From Ruminococcaceae bacterium UBA7217 (lineage in GTDB: Bacteria > Bacillota > Clostridia > Oscillospirales > Acutalibacteraceae): DNA of 64,000 nt. The stretch is from the NCBI GenBank assembly GCA_002490425.1, contig DKTZ01000019.1:69290-133289 (forward strand), in the 5' to 3' direction. The notes below the pieces were generated by a model. The model made no database searches. It saw only the letters and a list, made by a program, of their open reading frames with translations, and was not told where the DNA came from. The first letter of the stretch is position 1. The number at the start of each line of letters is the position of its first letter. Of this stretch, positions 26,339 through 36,067 are shown in pieces. The position numbers and the translations under genes are program-made.

Positions 26339-28081
26339 CTACTTGAGAATTTTTTTTGCCGCTTTTCTTATAGAAGCAAGCTTAGGACTTGACATTAAAT
26401 CGTGAGCAGATTTCAGCAAAGCACCCTTTGAGGTTAAAGCAGAAACTGCACCGAGCGCACTGCTCTCATCCTCTGTTTCGGTAAAGATCTCCAACAAAAA
26501 CGGCTTTTCCCCGATTACGGGAGATGTAAACCATTCGCTAACATTTTCAAATTCTTCTTTTGAAGAGGCAGACTTGTATTCAAATCCGAGACATTCGGCA
26601 TAATTTTTAATAAGAGGTGTTTCACGGTTGCCGAAATGACCGCGTGCAGCAATAAATTTGTCGGTATCTTCACCAAATATTGCGCCAAAAGATGAATGAT
26701 TTTTGAATTCCTGCCCGAGTCCGTTATTTATAATCATAATTCGGACATTTGAACCTATATCTCTGTTACCTATGCTGTTCATATCGTAATAAAAAAGCAA
26801 ATCTCCAAATACGCCGAAATAAAGCTTATCAGGCGACACTATAGATGCACCTATCATTGAAGAAATACCACCGTCTATGCCAAATCCACCGGTGTTGCTG
26901 TAAACACTGACGCTGTCAGGAATGTTAAAAAAATTCCAAGACCTAAGGCTGTTACAAATGCCAAGGTGAAGTACCGAATTATCGGGCAACTGCGGAGCTA
27001 ATTTCTTCGCTGTCCAAATATTAGAAAACGGAAGTTCTTCCGGAATTAAATTATATAAATCTTCATACATTTTTTTATATTCCAAATGCAATACAGCGTT
27101 ATTTTCTCTAAACTTGTCCTTATTTTTAATATAATGTTTAAAGAAATCAACTTCTGACATTTGGAAAACAGCGTTTACCCGGCGGAAAGGATCTCTAATT
27201 TGACCGTCGGGATTTACTCTCCACATTTTTTTACCCTTGCAAACGCCTGCAGACACATAACCTATATGAATCATAAGATCAATGTCAAAATCACTTCCGT
27301 AAGAGGGCTGAATTGCAATCAAAGGGAACAGCACCCCATATTTTCCTTTATAATTACTTGTCTGGTCATAAAAGACAACAGCGTTATATATTTCGCAAAA
27401 ACTGTCGACGGCATTTACCAACTCATCAGACCATCTTGGAAAAGCACCTACAAAAATTCCTATTTTCCCCTTGGAAATTTCAGGCATTTCGCTGTTCAGT
27501 GTATAACGGTTAATTACCTTAACAGGTTTAATTTCTTTTTCCGTAAAATCTCTCGAATATACAGTTTCAAGGTTTATATGACACGGTCCGCCGCCGTTAA
27601 AGGAAAGCCCTAAAATTGCCTTATTCACCTTTATCATACAGTCCCATTCATCTTCCGGTCGGTATATTGACTGAACATACACACTTTCATTAACTGTATC
27701 ACGGGGTGAGTCGCCTCGGTCTGTGACTTGATTCACATAATGACCGACAAATGCATTGCTTCTGCTGCATGTAATTGCAAGGACGGGCAAATGGCGGTAA
27801 TAAGCCTCAGTTAAGCCCGGCATATAATTGCGTGAGGATGTAGCACCTGTACAAACAATAACCACGGGCTCTGCTGTTTCTGCCGCCATACCGCACGCCA
27901 TATAACAGGCGGAACGTTCGTCAATTGCCGAAAACATTTCAAAATACGGGTCGTGCTGCATACTTGCAACTATTGCAACGTCAGTAGACCCCGGTGAAGC
28001 AATCACTCTTTTAATACCGTGCTGTTTTAACAGATAAAGCACGATTTGTATATTTCTCTCACTTGTGTTGTATGTATTCAT
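26339..28081 (-). CDS. Thiamine-diphosphate-dependent enzyme, MenD/acetohydroxyacid-synthase-like
   Basis: 580-residue enzyme with the three-domain layout of ThDP decarboxylase/ligases. The N-terminal pyrimidine domain has ASPGSTDVAIV near residue 28 and the conserved Glu in IDERSACYMACGMA near residue 55, resembling MenD. The C-terminal domain has the ThDP/Mg motif GVFGDLLFYYDMN through MIINNGLG. No isochorismate pathway gene is nearby. It is encoded 20 bases after a short-chain dehydrogenase inside the polysaccharide locus, so it probably makes a carboligation product that becomes part of the polymer (compare YerE in yersiniose synthesis). The substrate is unknown. Confidence 0.8.
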   Translation of the reverse strand: MNTYNTSERNIQIVLYLLKQHGIKRVIASPGSTDVAIVASMQHDPYFEMFSAIDERSACYMACGMAAETAEPVVIVCTGATSSRNYMPGLTEAYYRHLPVLAITCSRSNAFVGHYVNQVTDRGDSPRDTVNESVYVQSIYRPEDEWDCMIKVNKAILGLSFNGGGPCHINLETVYSRDFTEKEIKPVKVINRYTLNSEMPEISKGKIGIFVGAFPRWSDELVNAVDSFCEIYNAVVFYDQTSNYKGKYGVLFPLIAIQPSYGSDFDIDLMIHIGYVSAGVCKGKKMWRVNPDGQIRDPFRRVNAVFQMSEVDFFKHYIKNKDKFRENNAVLHLEYKKMYEDLYNLIPEELPFSNIWTAKKLAPQLPDNSVLHLGICNSLRSWNFFNIPDSVSVYSNTGGFGIDGGISSMIGASIVSPDKLYFGVFGDLLFYYDMNSIGNRDIGSNVRIMIINNGLGQEFKNHSSFGAIFGEDTDKFIAARGHFGNRETPLIKNYAECLGFEYKSASSKEEFENVSEWFTSPVIGEKPFLLEIFTETEDESSALGAVSALTSKGALLKSAHDLMSSPKLASIRKAAKKILK

Positions 28082-28101
28082 ATTTTCTCTCCAAATATTA
28101 T

Positions 28102-28983
28102 TCAGAAATTATAACTAACATCATCGCAGGTCAAATTACCTGCCCCACCTGTCATATAGACTATATCTCCTACGACCATACGCCCAATTCCGGAGCAAAG
28201 AATCACTGCCATACTTGCAATTTCTTCAACCGTCGCAAAACGGCCTGACGGATTGGACCGGTGAAACAAAGAAGATTCAGAGTCCTTATTCATCAACGGA
28301 GTTGCTGTCGGTCCGGGTGCAATTCCGTTTACGACAATACCGTAAGGTATTAAAAATTTTGCCATTCCTTCCGTAAGGTCTTTTATACAGGCCTTACTTA
28401 AAGAATATACACTGTTAGACGGTCTTAAAGCAGACGACGAAGCAACATTTAAAATATTTCCCTGTATCTTATTATCGACCATATAATGTGCTGTAATTTG
28501 TGAAAGGAAGAAAACGCCTTTATAGTTAGTGTCCATAACACGGTTATATTCTTCTTCTGTTGTTTCGCCGAATCTTGCACCTTGAACACCCGCATTATTT
28601 ACCAATATATTAAGCGGTTTATCATTTAACTTTTCTTTCACTTCTTTAAATCGCTGTTCAAATGTGCTACACTCACACATATCCCAAACGACATAATCTA
28701 TCTTTTCTTTTCGCGAACTGTCCTTTTCAGTCAGTTTAATGATGGCTTTCTCACAACGCTCCACGCTTCTGCCTGTAATTATAACTTTTTCGGCATTTGC
28801 CGATAACATAGCGTCTGCTATTGCAAAACCGATACCGCTTGTGCCACCTGTTATCAGTGCAGTTTTTTCCGTAAGCAATCGGTTTTCAGCCAAACAAACA
28901 ATATCAGCTTTAACAACATGGCTGTTTTTAGAATATTTTCTTTGCAAAACATTTAAAAGCAACTTTTTTATTTTAGTGTTCAT
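28102..28983 (-). CDS. Short-chain dehydrogenase/reductase
   Basis: Classical SDR of 293 residues with an N-terminal extension of about 35 residues. The NAD(P) loop ITGGTSGIGFAIA is near residue 44, NNAGVQGARF near 130, the catalytic Ser in NVASSSALRPSN and the Tyr/Lys in VYSLSKACIK near 192. The C-terminal region GIAPGPTATPLM is typical. It probably reduces the ketone made by, or fed to, the ThDP enzyme encoded next. The ATG at 28983 has only a weak ribosome site. Confidence 0.85.
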   Translation of the reverse strand: MNTKIKKLLLNVLQRKYSKNSHVVKADIVCLAENRLLTEKTALITGGTSGIGFAIADAMLSANAEKVIITGRSVERCEKAIIKLTEKDSSRKEKIDYVVWDMCECSTFEQRFKEVKEKLNDKPLNILVNNAGVQGARFGETTEEEYNRVMDTNYKGVFFLSQITAHYMVDNKIQGNILNVASSSALRPSNSVYSLSKACIKDLTEGMAKFLIPYGIVVNGIAPGPTATPLMNKDSESSLFHRSNPSGRFATVEEIASMAVILCSGIGRMVVGDIVYMTGGAGNLTCDDVSYNF

Positions 28984-29027
28984 TGTGCTTAAAGCCCACT
29001 TTCTTTTTTGAAATACTAATTGCAGTT

Positions 29028-30098
29028 TTAAGTAAGGTTATCTTTTAGGTACTTTACCGATAATTTTCGTAATTCTTTTATTTTTTCATTCACTGTTTCA
29101 TAATCATACTCTTTAAAATCAACACTTGTGTCACATTCTTTGAGTTCGCAGTCCAAAAGACCGTATGTATCGAGAAGATTTCGAATTCTGGCGGGTCTTG
29201 GCGGGTCGGGAATGGCGATTACTGGCTTTCCAAACATAACGGAAAAGGCAGTCCCATGGAAAGACGATGTTATAACGCCCGAAGCGTGGTCAATAAGCCA
29301 AAGAAATTCAGCGGGGCCAGCGGTGCGCACAAATTTGTCGTGAACAACGGGGCGATACCCCGAAAGACCTACAAATACTATTTTTTTACCTGTCTTTTTC
29401 TTAATTGCACGCAGCCACTCGTTTATCCACTTGGGTTTATAAATCATATAACAAAGAAGATAGTCTCCTTTTATTCCCTCAACGGGCTTTTCATAGCTTC
29501 TCCAAGTATCTCTGTCAAGTAAAAATATCGGGTCGCAATTAAGGTTAACCTTTTTATCGGTCAGGCTTTCTATGAGCTTTTTGCCCTGCTCTTCCCTTAC
29601 GGAAATACCGTCCATATTTTTCAGGTATTCCGATATAATCCTCTTGTTTTCATCCGACGTGTCCGATACGCCGAGGCTAGCCGCATAGGATATTTTTTTA
29701 GCGCTCTTAGGAGCAAATTTTAAGTAATATTTAGGCTTAAGCTCTCTCGGATTCCAAACCTGGTCACTTCCCGTAATATATGCGTCATAAATCGGCGGAT
29801 CGGTCATAAGCTCTTCATCGTTTTTGTACTTTCTGCCGTTCATATGCATATGGTCTTTATAGAACAGTTCGAAATTTGAATAACCCTTTTCAAGCCGGCT
29901 TTTATAAGGTATTTTCAATAGATTTCCTTTTGAAAAATCAAACAGGTTTACCGTTCTGTGTTCATCCTCACATACTCGGTAATGGTCTATAAATTCACAG
30001 GAATGCCCCAGTGATTCGACACAGTTCTGCAGAGCAAATGCTTGCAGCGTTGCCCCATAATTATAGGTTGAGGTCATTGTAATGATAGAAACTTTCAT
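29028..30098 (-). CDS. Polysaccharide pyruvyl transferase family protein
   Basis: PF04230-type enzyme that adds ketal-linked pyruvate from PEP to a sugar of the repeat unit. It begins VSIITMTSTYNYGATLQAFAL, with TGSDQVWNPRE near residue 115 and the C-terminal SSFHGTAFSVMFGKPVIAI near 285, the hallmark segments of the family. It has 356 residues and no membrane segment. The ATG at 30098 has CGGAG upstream. Pyruvylation is inferred from the family; related members have other activities. Confidence 0.87.
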   Translation of the reverse strand: MKVSIITMTSTYNYGATLQAFALQNCVESLGHSCEFIDHYRVCEDEHRTVNLFDFSKGNLLKIPYKSRLEKGYSNFELFYKDHMHMNGRKYKNDEELMTDPPIYDAYITGSDQVWNPRELKPKYYLKFAPKSAKKISYAASLGVSDTSDENKRIISEYLKNMDGISVREEQGKKLIESLTDKKVNLNCDPIFLLDRDTWRSYEKPVEGIKGDYLLCYMIYKPKWINEWLRAIKKKTGKKIVFVGLSGYRPVVHDKFVRTAGPAEFLWLIDHASGVITSSFHGTAFSVMFGKPVIAIPDPPRPARIRNLLDTYGLLDCELKECDTSVDFKEYDYETVNEKIKELRKLSVKYLKDNLT

Positions 30099-30113
30099 AT
30101 ATAGCTCCGTTTC

Positions 30114-31424
30114 TTAATTTAATGCTGCTTTAACTTTTTGCCAATCAATTTTAAAGCATATCATACGGTGCTTGCCCGTATAAGCCGTGTCAACTGCTAC
30201 ATAATCATTATTTTTGCAAAGCTTAGGGTGTAAATCACAGCTTGCGGGATTGCCCCAAAGCGGAGCATAGAGCTTTGCCAAAACGCACGCCTTTCCTGTC
30301 ACTGTATCGTATATTATCAGGTGCCTGAAGCCGTCCTCAAACGGATAACTGTCAGTTACCATATATCTTTCGTCTTCGGTAAACGACGGATGCCCGTCAA
30401 TTCTGAGAGCCGAACAGCTGTACTCGCCGTCAAGAACAAATTTTCCGTTCTTTAATACATAATGCTGGTAACAGCGCTTGTGAGCCTTGGCTCTTATTCT
30501 CTTGGGCACGAATTTCTTTATAAGCGAAATAAGCGTTGATTTAAGGCTTTTTTTAGGCTTTGAGGCAGACATCATCGGTGCTACCATTGATTTAGTCAAA
30601 TTGGTGCTTTCAACAGTGTAAATTACGAATTCACTGTTTCCTTTCCAACCGAAATGCGACCAATCGTATTTTTGCCAATCCCCGATAACCTGTAAATCGG
30701 AGCCGTCGATATTTGCAATGCAAATCCTTGTGGCATAACCCACGCCGAGAGTAAATCTGTGTAAAAATACAAATTTTGAACCGTCGGGACTAACCATAAT
30801 GTGCTCAAGCCAATGCTTTGCTTTGGAAAAAGAGTCTTCAAAATCAGCATTTATCACATCGTGAATGTCAACAATACGACGAACGGTATTATTTTCAAGG
30901 TCAACCTCAAAAACGCCGTCATCCTCGGCAACCTGCACATTGTATTCGGGGTTTACAACAGAACTGTAATGGTATGCACGGCACCAATAAGAGCGCTCGT
31001 AATTTAAGGCTATTGCTTTTTTGCCGTCGGGAGTAATGCAGTAAATCGGATAATCAATTATCTTTTCTTCTCCCGTAGCAATGTCGTAAATGCACGATTT
31101 AAAATGATTGTCCTTTGAAAAATTATAAATTACCTTATTCTCATTGCCTTTGCCCGGAAGCCACTGGAGCATCGCCCCCTGCTGCCAGTTAAAAGAATCG
31201 GAAACGCCGATACGGTGCCACGTCCCGCTCGGAATGTCATAATAGCCAAGCTCAATTTCCATTCCCTTTTCCACGGCACAGCCGTCAACGGGCGACTTGT
31301 TGCAAAGCATCTTTGTTTGGTCAAAATTCAGTGTGTCGTAATTGTAATAACCGAACCAATCGGCGGTTTCAGAAGAGGTTTCAAAAACCTGAGAAACAAA
31401 TCTGTTGTTTAATTTTTTATTCAT
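30114..31424 (-). CDS. Cytosolic beta-propeller protein of unknown function
   Basis: 436 residues with repeated strand-rich units containing SPDGSKFVF, TPDGKKAIA and FTEDERYMV, characteristic of TolB/WD40-like blades (about six or seven). There is no signal peptide, so it is predicted cytoplasmic, although an insert around residues 270-310 is Lys/Arg-rich and might touch the membrane. The start is the ATG at 31424 with GGAG eight bases upstream; TTG at 31430 is rejected. A propeller-fold lyase or epimerase acting on the uronic sugar is possible but not shown. Confidence 0.75.
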   Translation of the reverse strand: MNKKLNNRFVSQVFETSSETADWFGYYNYDTLNFDQTKMLCNKSPVDGCAVEKGMEIELGYYDIPSGTWHRIGVSDSFNWQQGAMLQWLPGKGNENKVIYNFSKDNHFKSCIYDIATGEEKIIDYPIYCITPDGKKAIALNYERSYWCRAYHYSSVVNPEYNVQVAEDDGVFEVDLENNTVRRIVDIHDVINADFEDSFSKAKHWLEHIMVSPDGSKFVFLHRFTLGVGYATRICIANIDGSDLQVIGDWQKYDWSHFGWKGNSEFVIYTVESTNLTKSMVAPMMSASKPKKSLKSTLISLIKKFVPKRIRAKAHKRCYQHYVLKNGKFVLDGEYSCSALRIDGHPSFTEDERYMVTDSYPFEDGFRHLIIYDTVTGKACVLAKLYAPLWGNPASCDLHPKLCKNNDYVAVDTAYTGKHRMICFKIDWQKVKAALN

Positions 31425-31484
31425 AAGCAATTCTCCGATAAAAGCGTTTTGCTTTCATCAACTTTTTCTGCGGTATTTAAACGT

Positions 31485-32750
31485 TTATTTTTGCCAATTT
31501 GCCATATCGGCCTTATTTTCGTCGTATATGCCCTTTTCAATATCCTTTACCGTTTCATAGAAAAGGTCGTTCAAATGGTAAATGCTGAAGCAGTTAAGCG
31601 CTCTTTCTCTCATTTTTGCGCCTATCTCTTTGCCCTCTTCAGGGTTATTTATCATACGGAGCATCTGCTCACGCAGTTTGCTTTCGTCCTTTTCGGGAAT
31701 GATTATTCCGTCCTCGCCTATTTGGTAAGGCACAGAGCCCGAAGAGCTTCCGAGCACGGGCAAACCCGTTGCCATAGCCTGAACCAAAGCAAGTGAGAAG
31801 GTTTCCTCCCACTTTGACGTTGTCATCGGGAAATGCACTGCACAGTCAAGAGCGTTCCAATGCTCTGCCATATCTTTCCAATCGTCAATGAAGCCCGTAA
31901 AGATTACTTTGTCCTCAAGGTTTCTTTCGGCAACAGCATTTTTAATTGCCTCTACTTCGTCGTCACGGCCCCAGCCCATAATCATATATTTGAAATTGCC
32001 TTCGCAGGGCAAAGCACGGATTGTTTCGGCAACTCCTTTAGAATAATGAAATCTTGAAGCACTCCCGAAAAGATATGCGTCGCCGATATTATATTTTTCT
32101 CTTATTTTCTTCCTTGCTTCTTCATCAGGATGAAAAACATCTGGGTCAACGCCTACTTGTGTTTGCATATAAATCGGTTTTGTGTAACCTTCCTTTATAA
32201 AAGCGTCTCTTGCGTCGGGATAATGGCAGAAAACTGCGTCGCAGTATTTTTTAAATTTCTTATATCTCGGCCCGAGAATTACTGTTTTACCGAGGTAATT
32301 GATATATTTTCTAAAGCCCGGTTCTTCTTTTTTTACGGAAATTGTAGGCGTATGCCCTCTCATAGTGAATGCAATAATTTTCATTTTGTCCAAATGATAT
32401 TTTTTCTTAGCGTCAATTATCTGCATTAAAGGAGCGGCAGTATATCCGCCGATAAAATAGACAATATCGGGCTTTATTTCAAGGATTTCCTCAATCATAC
32501 GCTCTGAGCGGTACTCGCCCATAATGGCGTCCTTAGTGTCAATAAGATGTATGCGAAATCTGTCCTCTTCAATTACAGTGCCGTTTAAATCGTCCACATG
32601 GCCGTATGTCATAGACTTAACATTCCACCATGTCCATTTGCCCGGTGCCAGCAACGTAATGTCAAGATTTGTATATTTTTCAGATAAACATTTCCAACGT
32701 TTATAAAACTGCGGTTTTTGGAAAGTATGATTTATTATGACAATTTTCAT
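31485..32750 (-). CDS. GT4-family glycosyltransferase
   Basis: Retaining GT-B glycosyltransferase of 421 residues. The donor domain shows SRFHYSKGVAETIRAL near residue 198 and the nucleotide-sugar-binding EETFSLALVQAMATGLPVL near 300. The start is the ATG at 32750 behind GAGGTG; an ATG at 32765 would place the ribosome site inside the gene. It follows the DUF1919 gene directly. Donor and acceptor are unknown. Confidence 0.88.
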   Translation of the reverse strand: MKIVIINHTFQKPQFYKRWKCLSEKYTNLDITLLAPGKWTWWNVKSMTYGHVDDLNGTVIEEDRFRIHLIDTKDAIMGEYRSERMIEEILEIKPDIVYFIGGYTAAPLMQIIDAKKKYHLDKMKIIAFTMRGHTPTISVKKEEPGFRKYINYLGKTVILGPRYKKFKKYCDAVFCHYPDARDAFIKEGYTKPIYMQTQVGVDPDVFHPDEEARKKIREKYNIGDAYLFGSASRFHYSKGVAETIRALPCEGNFKYMIMGWGRDDEVEAIKNAVAERNLEDKVIFTGFIDDWKDMAEHWNALDCAVHFPMTTSKWEETFSLALVQAMATGLPVLGSSSGSVPYQIGEDGIIIPEKDESKLREQMLRMINNPEEGKEIGAKMRERALNCFSIYHLNDLFYETVKDIEKGIYDENKADMANWQK

Positions 32751-32764
32751 CGCTGCGCACCTCA

Positions 32765-33418
32765 TTATTCATAATTACGGTTAAAAATTTCGTTGACAAA
32801 ATCATATTCGTCATATCCGCGTTGCCCAAAAATATTAGTAAATTCAGTCACTGATTTTTCATTATTCTTCCTGTCATACAATTTCATATGCATAACTGAT
32901 TCACCGTCAGACGGCAAATCAGTAAAAATAATCTTAGGATAAGGCAATTCAGTATATTCATCTATTAACTCATGCTCATGCTCATCTTTAGCTTCAATAA
33001 CGAGAAATATCTTTTCAGGATTGATTCTTTCATACCGAGAATACCATTTTTCTCTGGCCTCTTCATATGTATCATAGTGAAGAAAATGTATCTCAACATC
33101 AGGCAATCCTTGCTTTCTGAGTACACAAACAGGCGCTTGAACTCCCCTTTCGTTGACGTCGTACTTATCCTCAATCTTAATAAGCTCACCGTCTCTGTAA
33201 TCATCTAAATGATTTACAAAATCAATAAATGAGTGGTGTCCGAAAAACAAATTTACAGTAGGGGACAAAAATTTCAATCCCAAATCATTATACATAGTTC
33301 CGCCGATACAGCAATTGCACAGTATTGTAACATCAGTTTGCTTAAGCTCTTCTTTTCTGTACCTTTTATGCCTGAAATACAGCATAAGATTTTTTAATAT
33401 TTTTTTCAATAATTTCAT
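32765..33418 (-). CDS. DUF1919 exopolysaccharide-locus protein
   Basis: 217-residue soluble protein with the DUF1919 pattern: ILCNCCIGGTMYNDLGLKF near residue 33, then SPTVNLFFGHHSFIDF, and the LHYDTYEEAREKWYSRYERI helix near 113. Members occur almost only in capsule and exopolysaccharide loci and their role is unproven; a sugar-modifying transferase is often assumed. The ATG at 33418 has GGAG eight bases upstream. Confidence 0.82.
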   Translation of the reverse strand: MKLLKKILKNLMLYFRHKRYRKEELKQTDVTILCNCCIGGTMYNDLGLKFLSPTVNLFFGHHSFIDFVNHLDDYRDGELIKIEDKYDVNERGVQAPVCVLRKQGLPDVEIHFLHYDTYEEAREKWYSRYERINPEKIFLVIEAKDEHEHELIDEYTELPYPKIIFTDLPSDGESVMHMKLYDRKNNEKSVTEFTNIFGQRGYDEYDFVNEIFNRNYE

Positions 33419-33444
33419 TATTTTTTCTCCGCTTACTTTTCAAT

Positions 33445-34566
33445 TTACATTTGCCAGAAAAATTTATAAGGAACAACGTCAAAACCGCCGCCAATAAGCG
33501 TATTGCTGAAAAAGAACGCTATGAAAAACAGAATTAACCCTCCCGTTATAACCTTTTCGGCCTTTTTATCAAAAAGGTTGATTATGCTGTTGGGAAGCAA
33601 TACGAATATTACCTGATTAAGAACCATATAACTCCGAACCGCAGTGTCAGCCCCGAACAAAAACAATAAGGCAATGCTTAAATAAAACATCTTTTCAAAC
33701 AAAGCGTCGGAAAATCCCATAGGCTTTTCAAGCAAAGCCGCACTGCCCTGGGGCACAAATGACATCAGTTGAATGTCCTTTTCCCTCTTGAAGCCCGAAA
33801 CGGTAAAAACAGCTGCAAGTGCTAATAAGAAGACCATATTCAAGCCTATATGCAGCCCTGCATTTGTATTCATTGAGTCTTTTTCAAAAGAAGCCTTAAT
33901 GATACTCATAATAGGCCCTCTTGCTACTAAAAAGAATGCGCCGAGGCACGCTATTGATATTGTATATGTCTTTGATTTTTTCATATAATGGAAAGGCAAA
34001 TATAAAAATGCTGCGTATGCGGCGCTGTGAAATTTTGTTGCAAGCAGAACAATAAGGATATATTTCAGTAATCCGTACCGTTTTGACTCCAAAAGCACTG
34101 TAATCGCTATAAGTACAATCGAGGATGCAATTGCCTGTCTTAATCCTGTCATATTAAATTCAAAGAACATATAGCAGATATAAATTATTGTTGACAGAAA
34201 CACATTTTTGGAATATTTGCGAATAAAAATATATATAGGAACTAAAATAATCGCATTACATATTGTCAAAAACCACTGAAAGGAAAGATTTAATTTATTA
34301 CATATCCACATTAAAAAGAGATAGCCTCTTTCAAAGTTTCCGATACCGAGTCTTGCAAATGAAATAACATTTGAAAGCTCATATGCTTCTTCATATCCCG
34401 GCAAATCTCTTCCTACTGTACTTGCCCTCAACGAATAAATCAAGAATATTGCAATAAAGGCCAAATTCAAATAAATAATATTTTTCTTTTTCATGTTGCC
34501 CTTAGGGGCCAAGACGGCAAAGCCGCCAAGCAAAACAAACGCTAATAAAATAATATATATTAACAT
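33445..34566 (-). CDS. EpsG-family polysaccharide polymerase (Wzy-like)
   Basis: Polytopic membrane protein of 373 residues with about nine to ten hydrophobic segments. The loop after the second segment, SLRASTVGRDLPGYEEAY near residue 46, is the conserved feature of EpsG. It is expected to polymerise flipped repeat units on the outer face. The ATG at 34566 follows GGTGA. A 99-bp gap separates it from the preceding glycosyltransferase and holds an imperfect hairpin (GCACCGT/ACGGCGC). Confidence 0.85.
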   Translation of the reverse strand: MLIYIILLAFVLLGGFAVLAPKGNMKKKNIIYLNLAFIAIFLIYSLRASTVGRDLPGYEEAYELSNVISFARLGIGNFERGYLFLMWICNKLNLSFQWFLTICNAIILVPIYIFIRKYSKNVFLSTIIYICYMFFEFNMTGLRQAIASSIVLIAITVLLESKRYGLLKYILIVLLATKFHSAAYAAFLYLPFHYMKKSKTYTISIACLGAFFLVARGPIMSIIKASFEKDSMNTNAGLHIGLNMVFLLALAAVFTVSGFKREKDIQLMSFVPQGSAALLEKPMGFSDALFEKMFYLSIALLFLFGADTAVRSYMVLNQVIFVLLPNSIINLFDKKAEKVITGGLILFFIAFFFSNTLIGGGFDVVPYKFFWQM

Positions 34567-34665
34567 TTCGTCACCGTAACCTCTTTATATTCTTAACTGC
34601 GCCGTGTTTTCAAACGGTGCAGGAAAACCCTCAAATTAACAATATTTGTCTTATCGGTTATTTAT

Positions 34666-35940
34666 CTATAACCGGTCATTCAATATTTTCCCGTAAATCT
34701 CCCGCAAAGACATTTTCTTTTCACTTTGGTATTCAGCTATTGCGCCCAGCGCATTCATCGAAATTTCCCCGCAAAGAGCACTGTCGGAAAACAGCTTATC
34801 TATGTAATAAGTTAAAACCTCATATTCTTCATAACGGTATACGAAACCGTTTTTTCCGTGCTTTACATAACTCCCCGTGCTTCCGCAAAGAGAGGTTATG
34901 CACGGCACTCCCATTGACATTGCCTCTCTCAAGGAAAGAGCGTGAACCTCCATACACGAAGGATTCACAAATATATGAGAATTACTGATATATTCTGCCA
35001 TTTTCGTCGGGCTCAACCGACCGGTAAAGCACACATTTTCCTCAATTCCAAGCTTATGAATAATATTTGCTAAAACAGTTTCATAAGAATTTGCCTTTCC
35101 GGGCATAAGCTTATGCTCAGCTGAAAGATTATAGCTACCAGGAATTAAGACTTTAATATCCGGGTATTTTTCTTTCAGCTTACCTACTGCAAAAAGAAGA
35201 TGATGTACTCCCTTTTCGGCAGAACCTGCAAAAACAGTAAATATCTGATGCTTATTTGCGTTATCTAACGACCATCTGTATTTTTCAAATACCGCATTCG
35301 GTTCTAATACTCGGCAATAACAGTTGATTGCCGAAGAAACGGATTTGCAATACGCCTCTGAAAAATCGCTGTCTATAATCACATTTTTACAGTTTTTTAA
35401 TGTATCTCTTTCAATTTCAGACTGCCTGATAAAAAGCTTTGCCCTGAGCCATGCCCTAAGCTTTCCTTCAAGCGGAATTTTTTTGCAGTATTCAGCATAA
35501 TTTTTTTTATTAAAATACCCGCCCAAATATCTTTTATGAACTCCCAAAAGTCCTTGAATAAAAATCACCTTAGGAATGTCAGGCGAACATTTTGACACAG
35601 CATTGGAAATACAAGTCTCTGTGCCCCATATATGTATGATATCCGGCGAGACTTTGTTTATAATATTTTGCACCTGTTTTACAAGCTCAGCTGTAGGAGC
35701 TATTCCGTTTTGTATCCTCGGAGCTTTAATGGCATATAACTTACCTATAGCATTAGACTTCTCTAAAACATTGCCCTTAGAGATGTTAGGCGCAAAGCAC
35801 AGGAAAGACAAATCGAGTTGATTTTTGTCAAGAAATTCATATTCTGTCTGTATCCATCCGCCGCTTGTTCCGCCGTATGTTTCATTAAGTATATTTGCAG
35901 CAGGGCCGATTGGGGAATTTGAAACCCACAAAACTTTCAT
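34666..35940 (-). CDS. GT4-family glycosyltransferase
   Basis: Retaining GT-B enzyme, 424 residues. It starts VLWVSNSPIGPAANIL; the donor half contains FAGSAEKGVHHLLFAVGKL near residue 232 and HALSLREAMSMGVPCITS near 330. The ATG at 35940 has AGGTGA at six-base spacing, preferred over the ATG at 35946. It lacks membrane segments and is probably peripheral at the cytoplasmic face. Confidence 0.88.
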   Translation of the reverse strand: MKVLWVSNSPIGPAANILNETYGGTSGGWIQTEYEFLDKNQLDLSFLCFAPNISKGNVLEKSNAIGKLYAIKAPRIQNGIAPTAELVKQVQNIINKVSPDIIHIWGTETCISNAVSKCSPDIPKVIFIQGLLGVHKRYLGGYFNKKNYAEYCKKIPLEGKLRAWLRAKLFIRQSEIERDTLKNCKNVIIDSDFSEAYCKSVSSAINCYCRVLEPNAVFEKYRWSLDNANKHQIFTVFAGSAEKGVHHLLFAVGKLKEKYPDIKVLIPGSYNLSAEHKLMPGKANSYETVLANIIHKLGIEENVCFTGRLSPTKMAEYISNSHIFVNPSCMEVHALSLREAMSMGVPCITSLCGSTGSYVKHGKNGFVYRYEEYEVLTYYIDKLFSDSALCGEISMNALGAIAEYQSEKKMSLREIYGKILNDRL

Positions 35941-36067
35941 AGCCATTCACCTATACATCTTTTTTCTTTCCAATCAAAGTAAATATGAGACAACAATTTT
36001 GGTTAAGCAAAACAAATTTGCACGATACGTCAGCAATTCGATTCTCTGTTTTGCCGTTATGTTTCCG

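Noticed and set aside
27161..27613. 150-codon open frame on plus opposite the ThDP enzyme gene
   Set aside because: Antisense to a well-supported gene, with no recognisable motif; a composition shadow.
26339..28081. True MenD (menaquinone synthesis)
   Set aside because: No isochorismate or other men genes are nearby, and the gene is embedded between polysaccharide genes beside an SDR. MenD-like is as far as the sequence supports.
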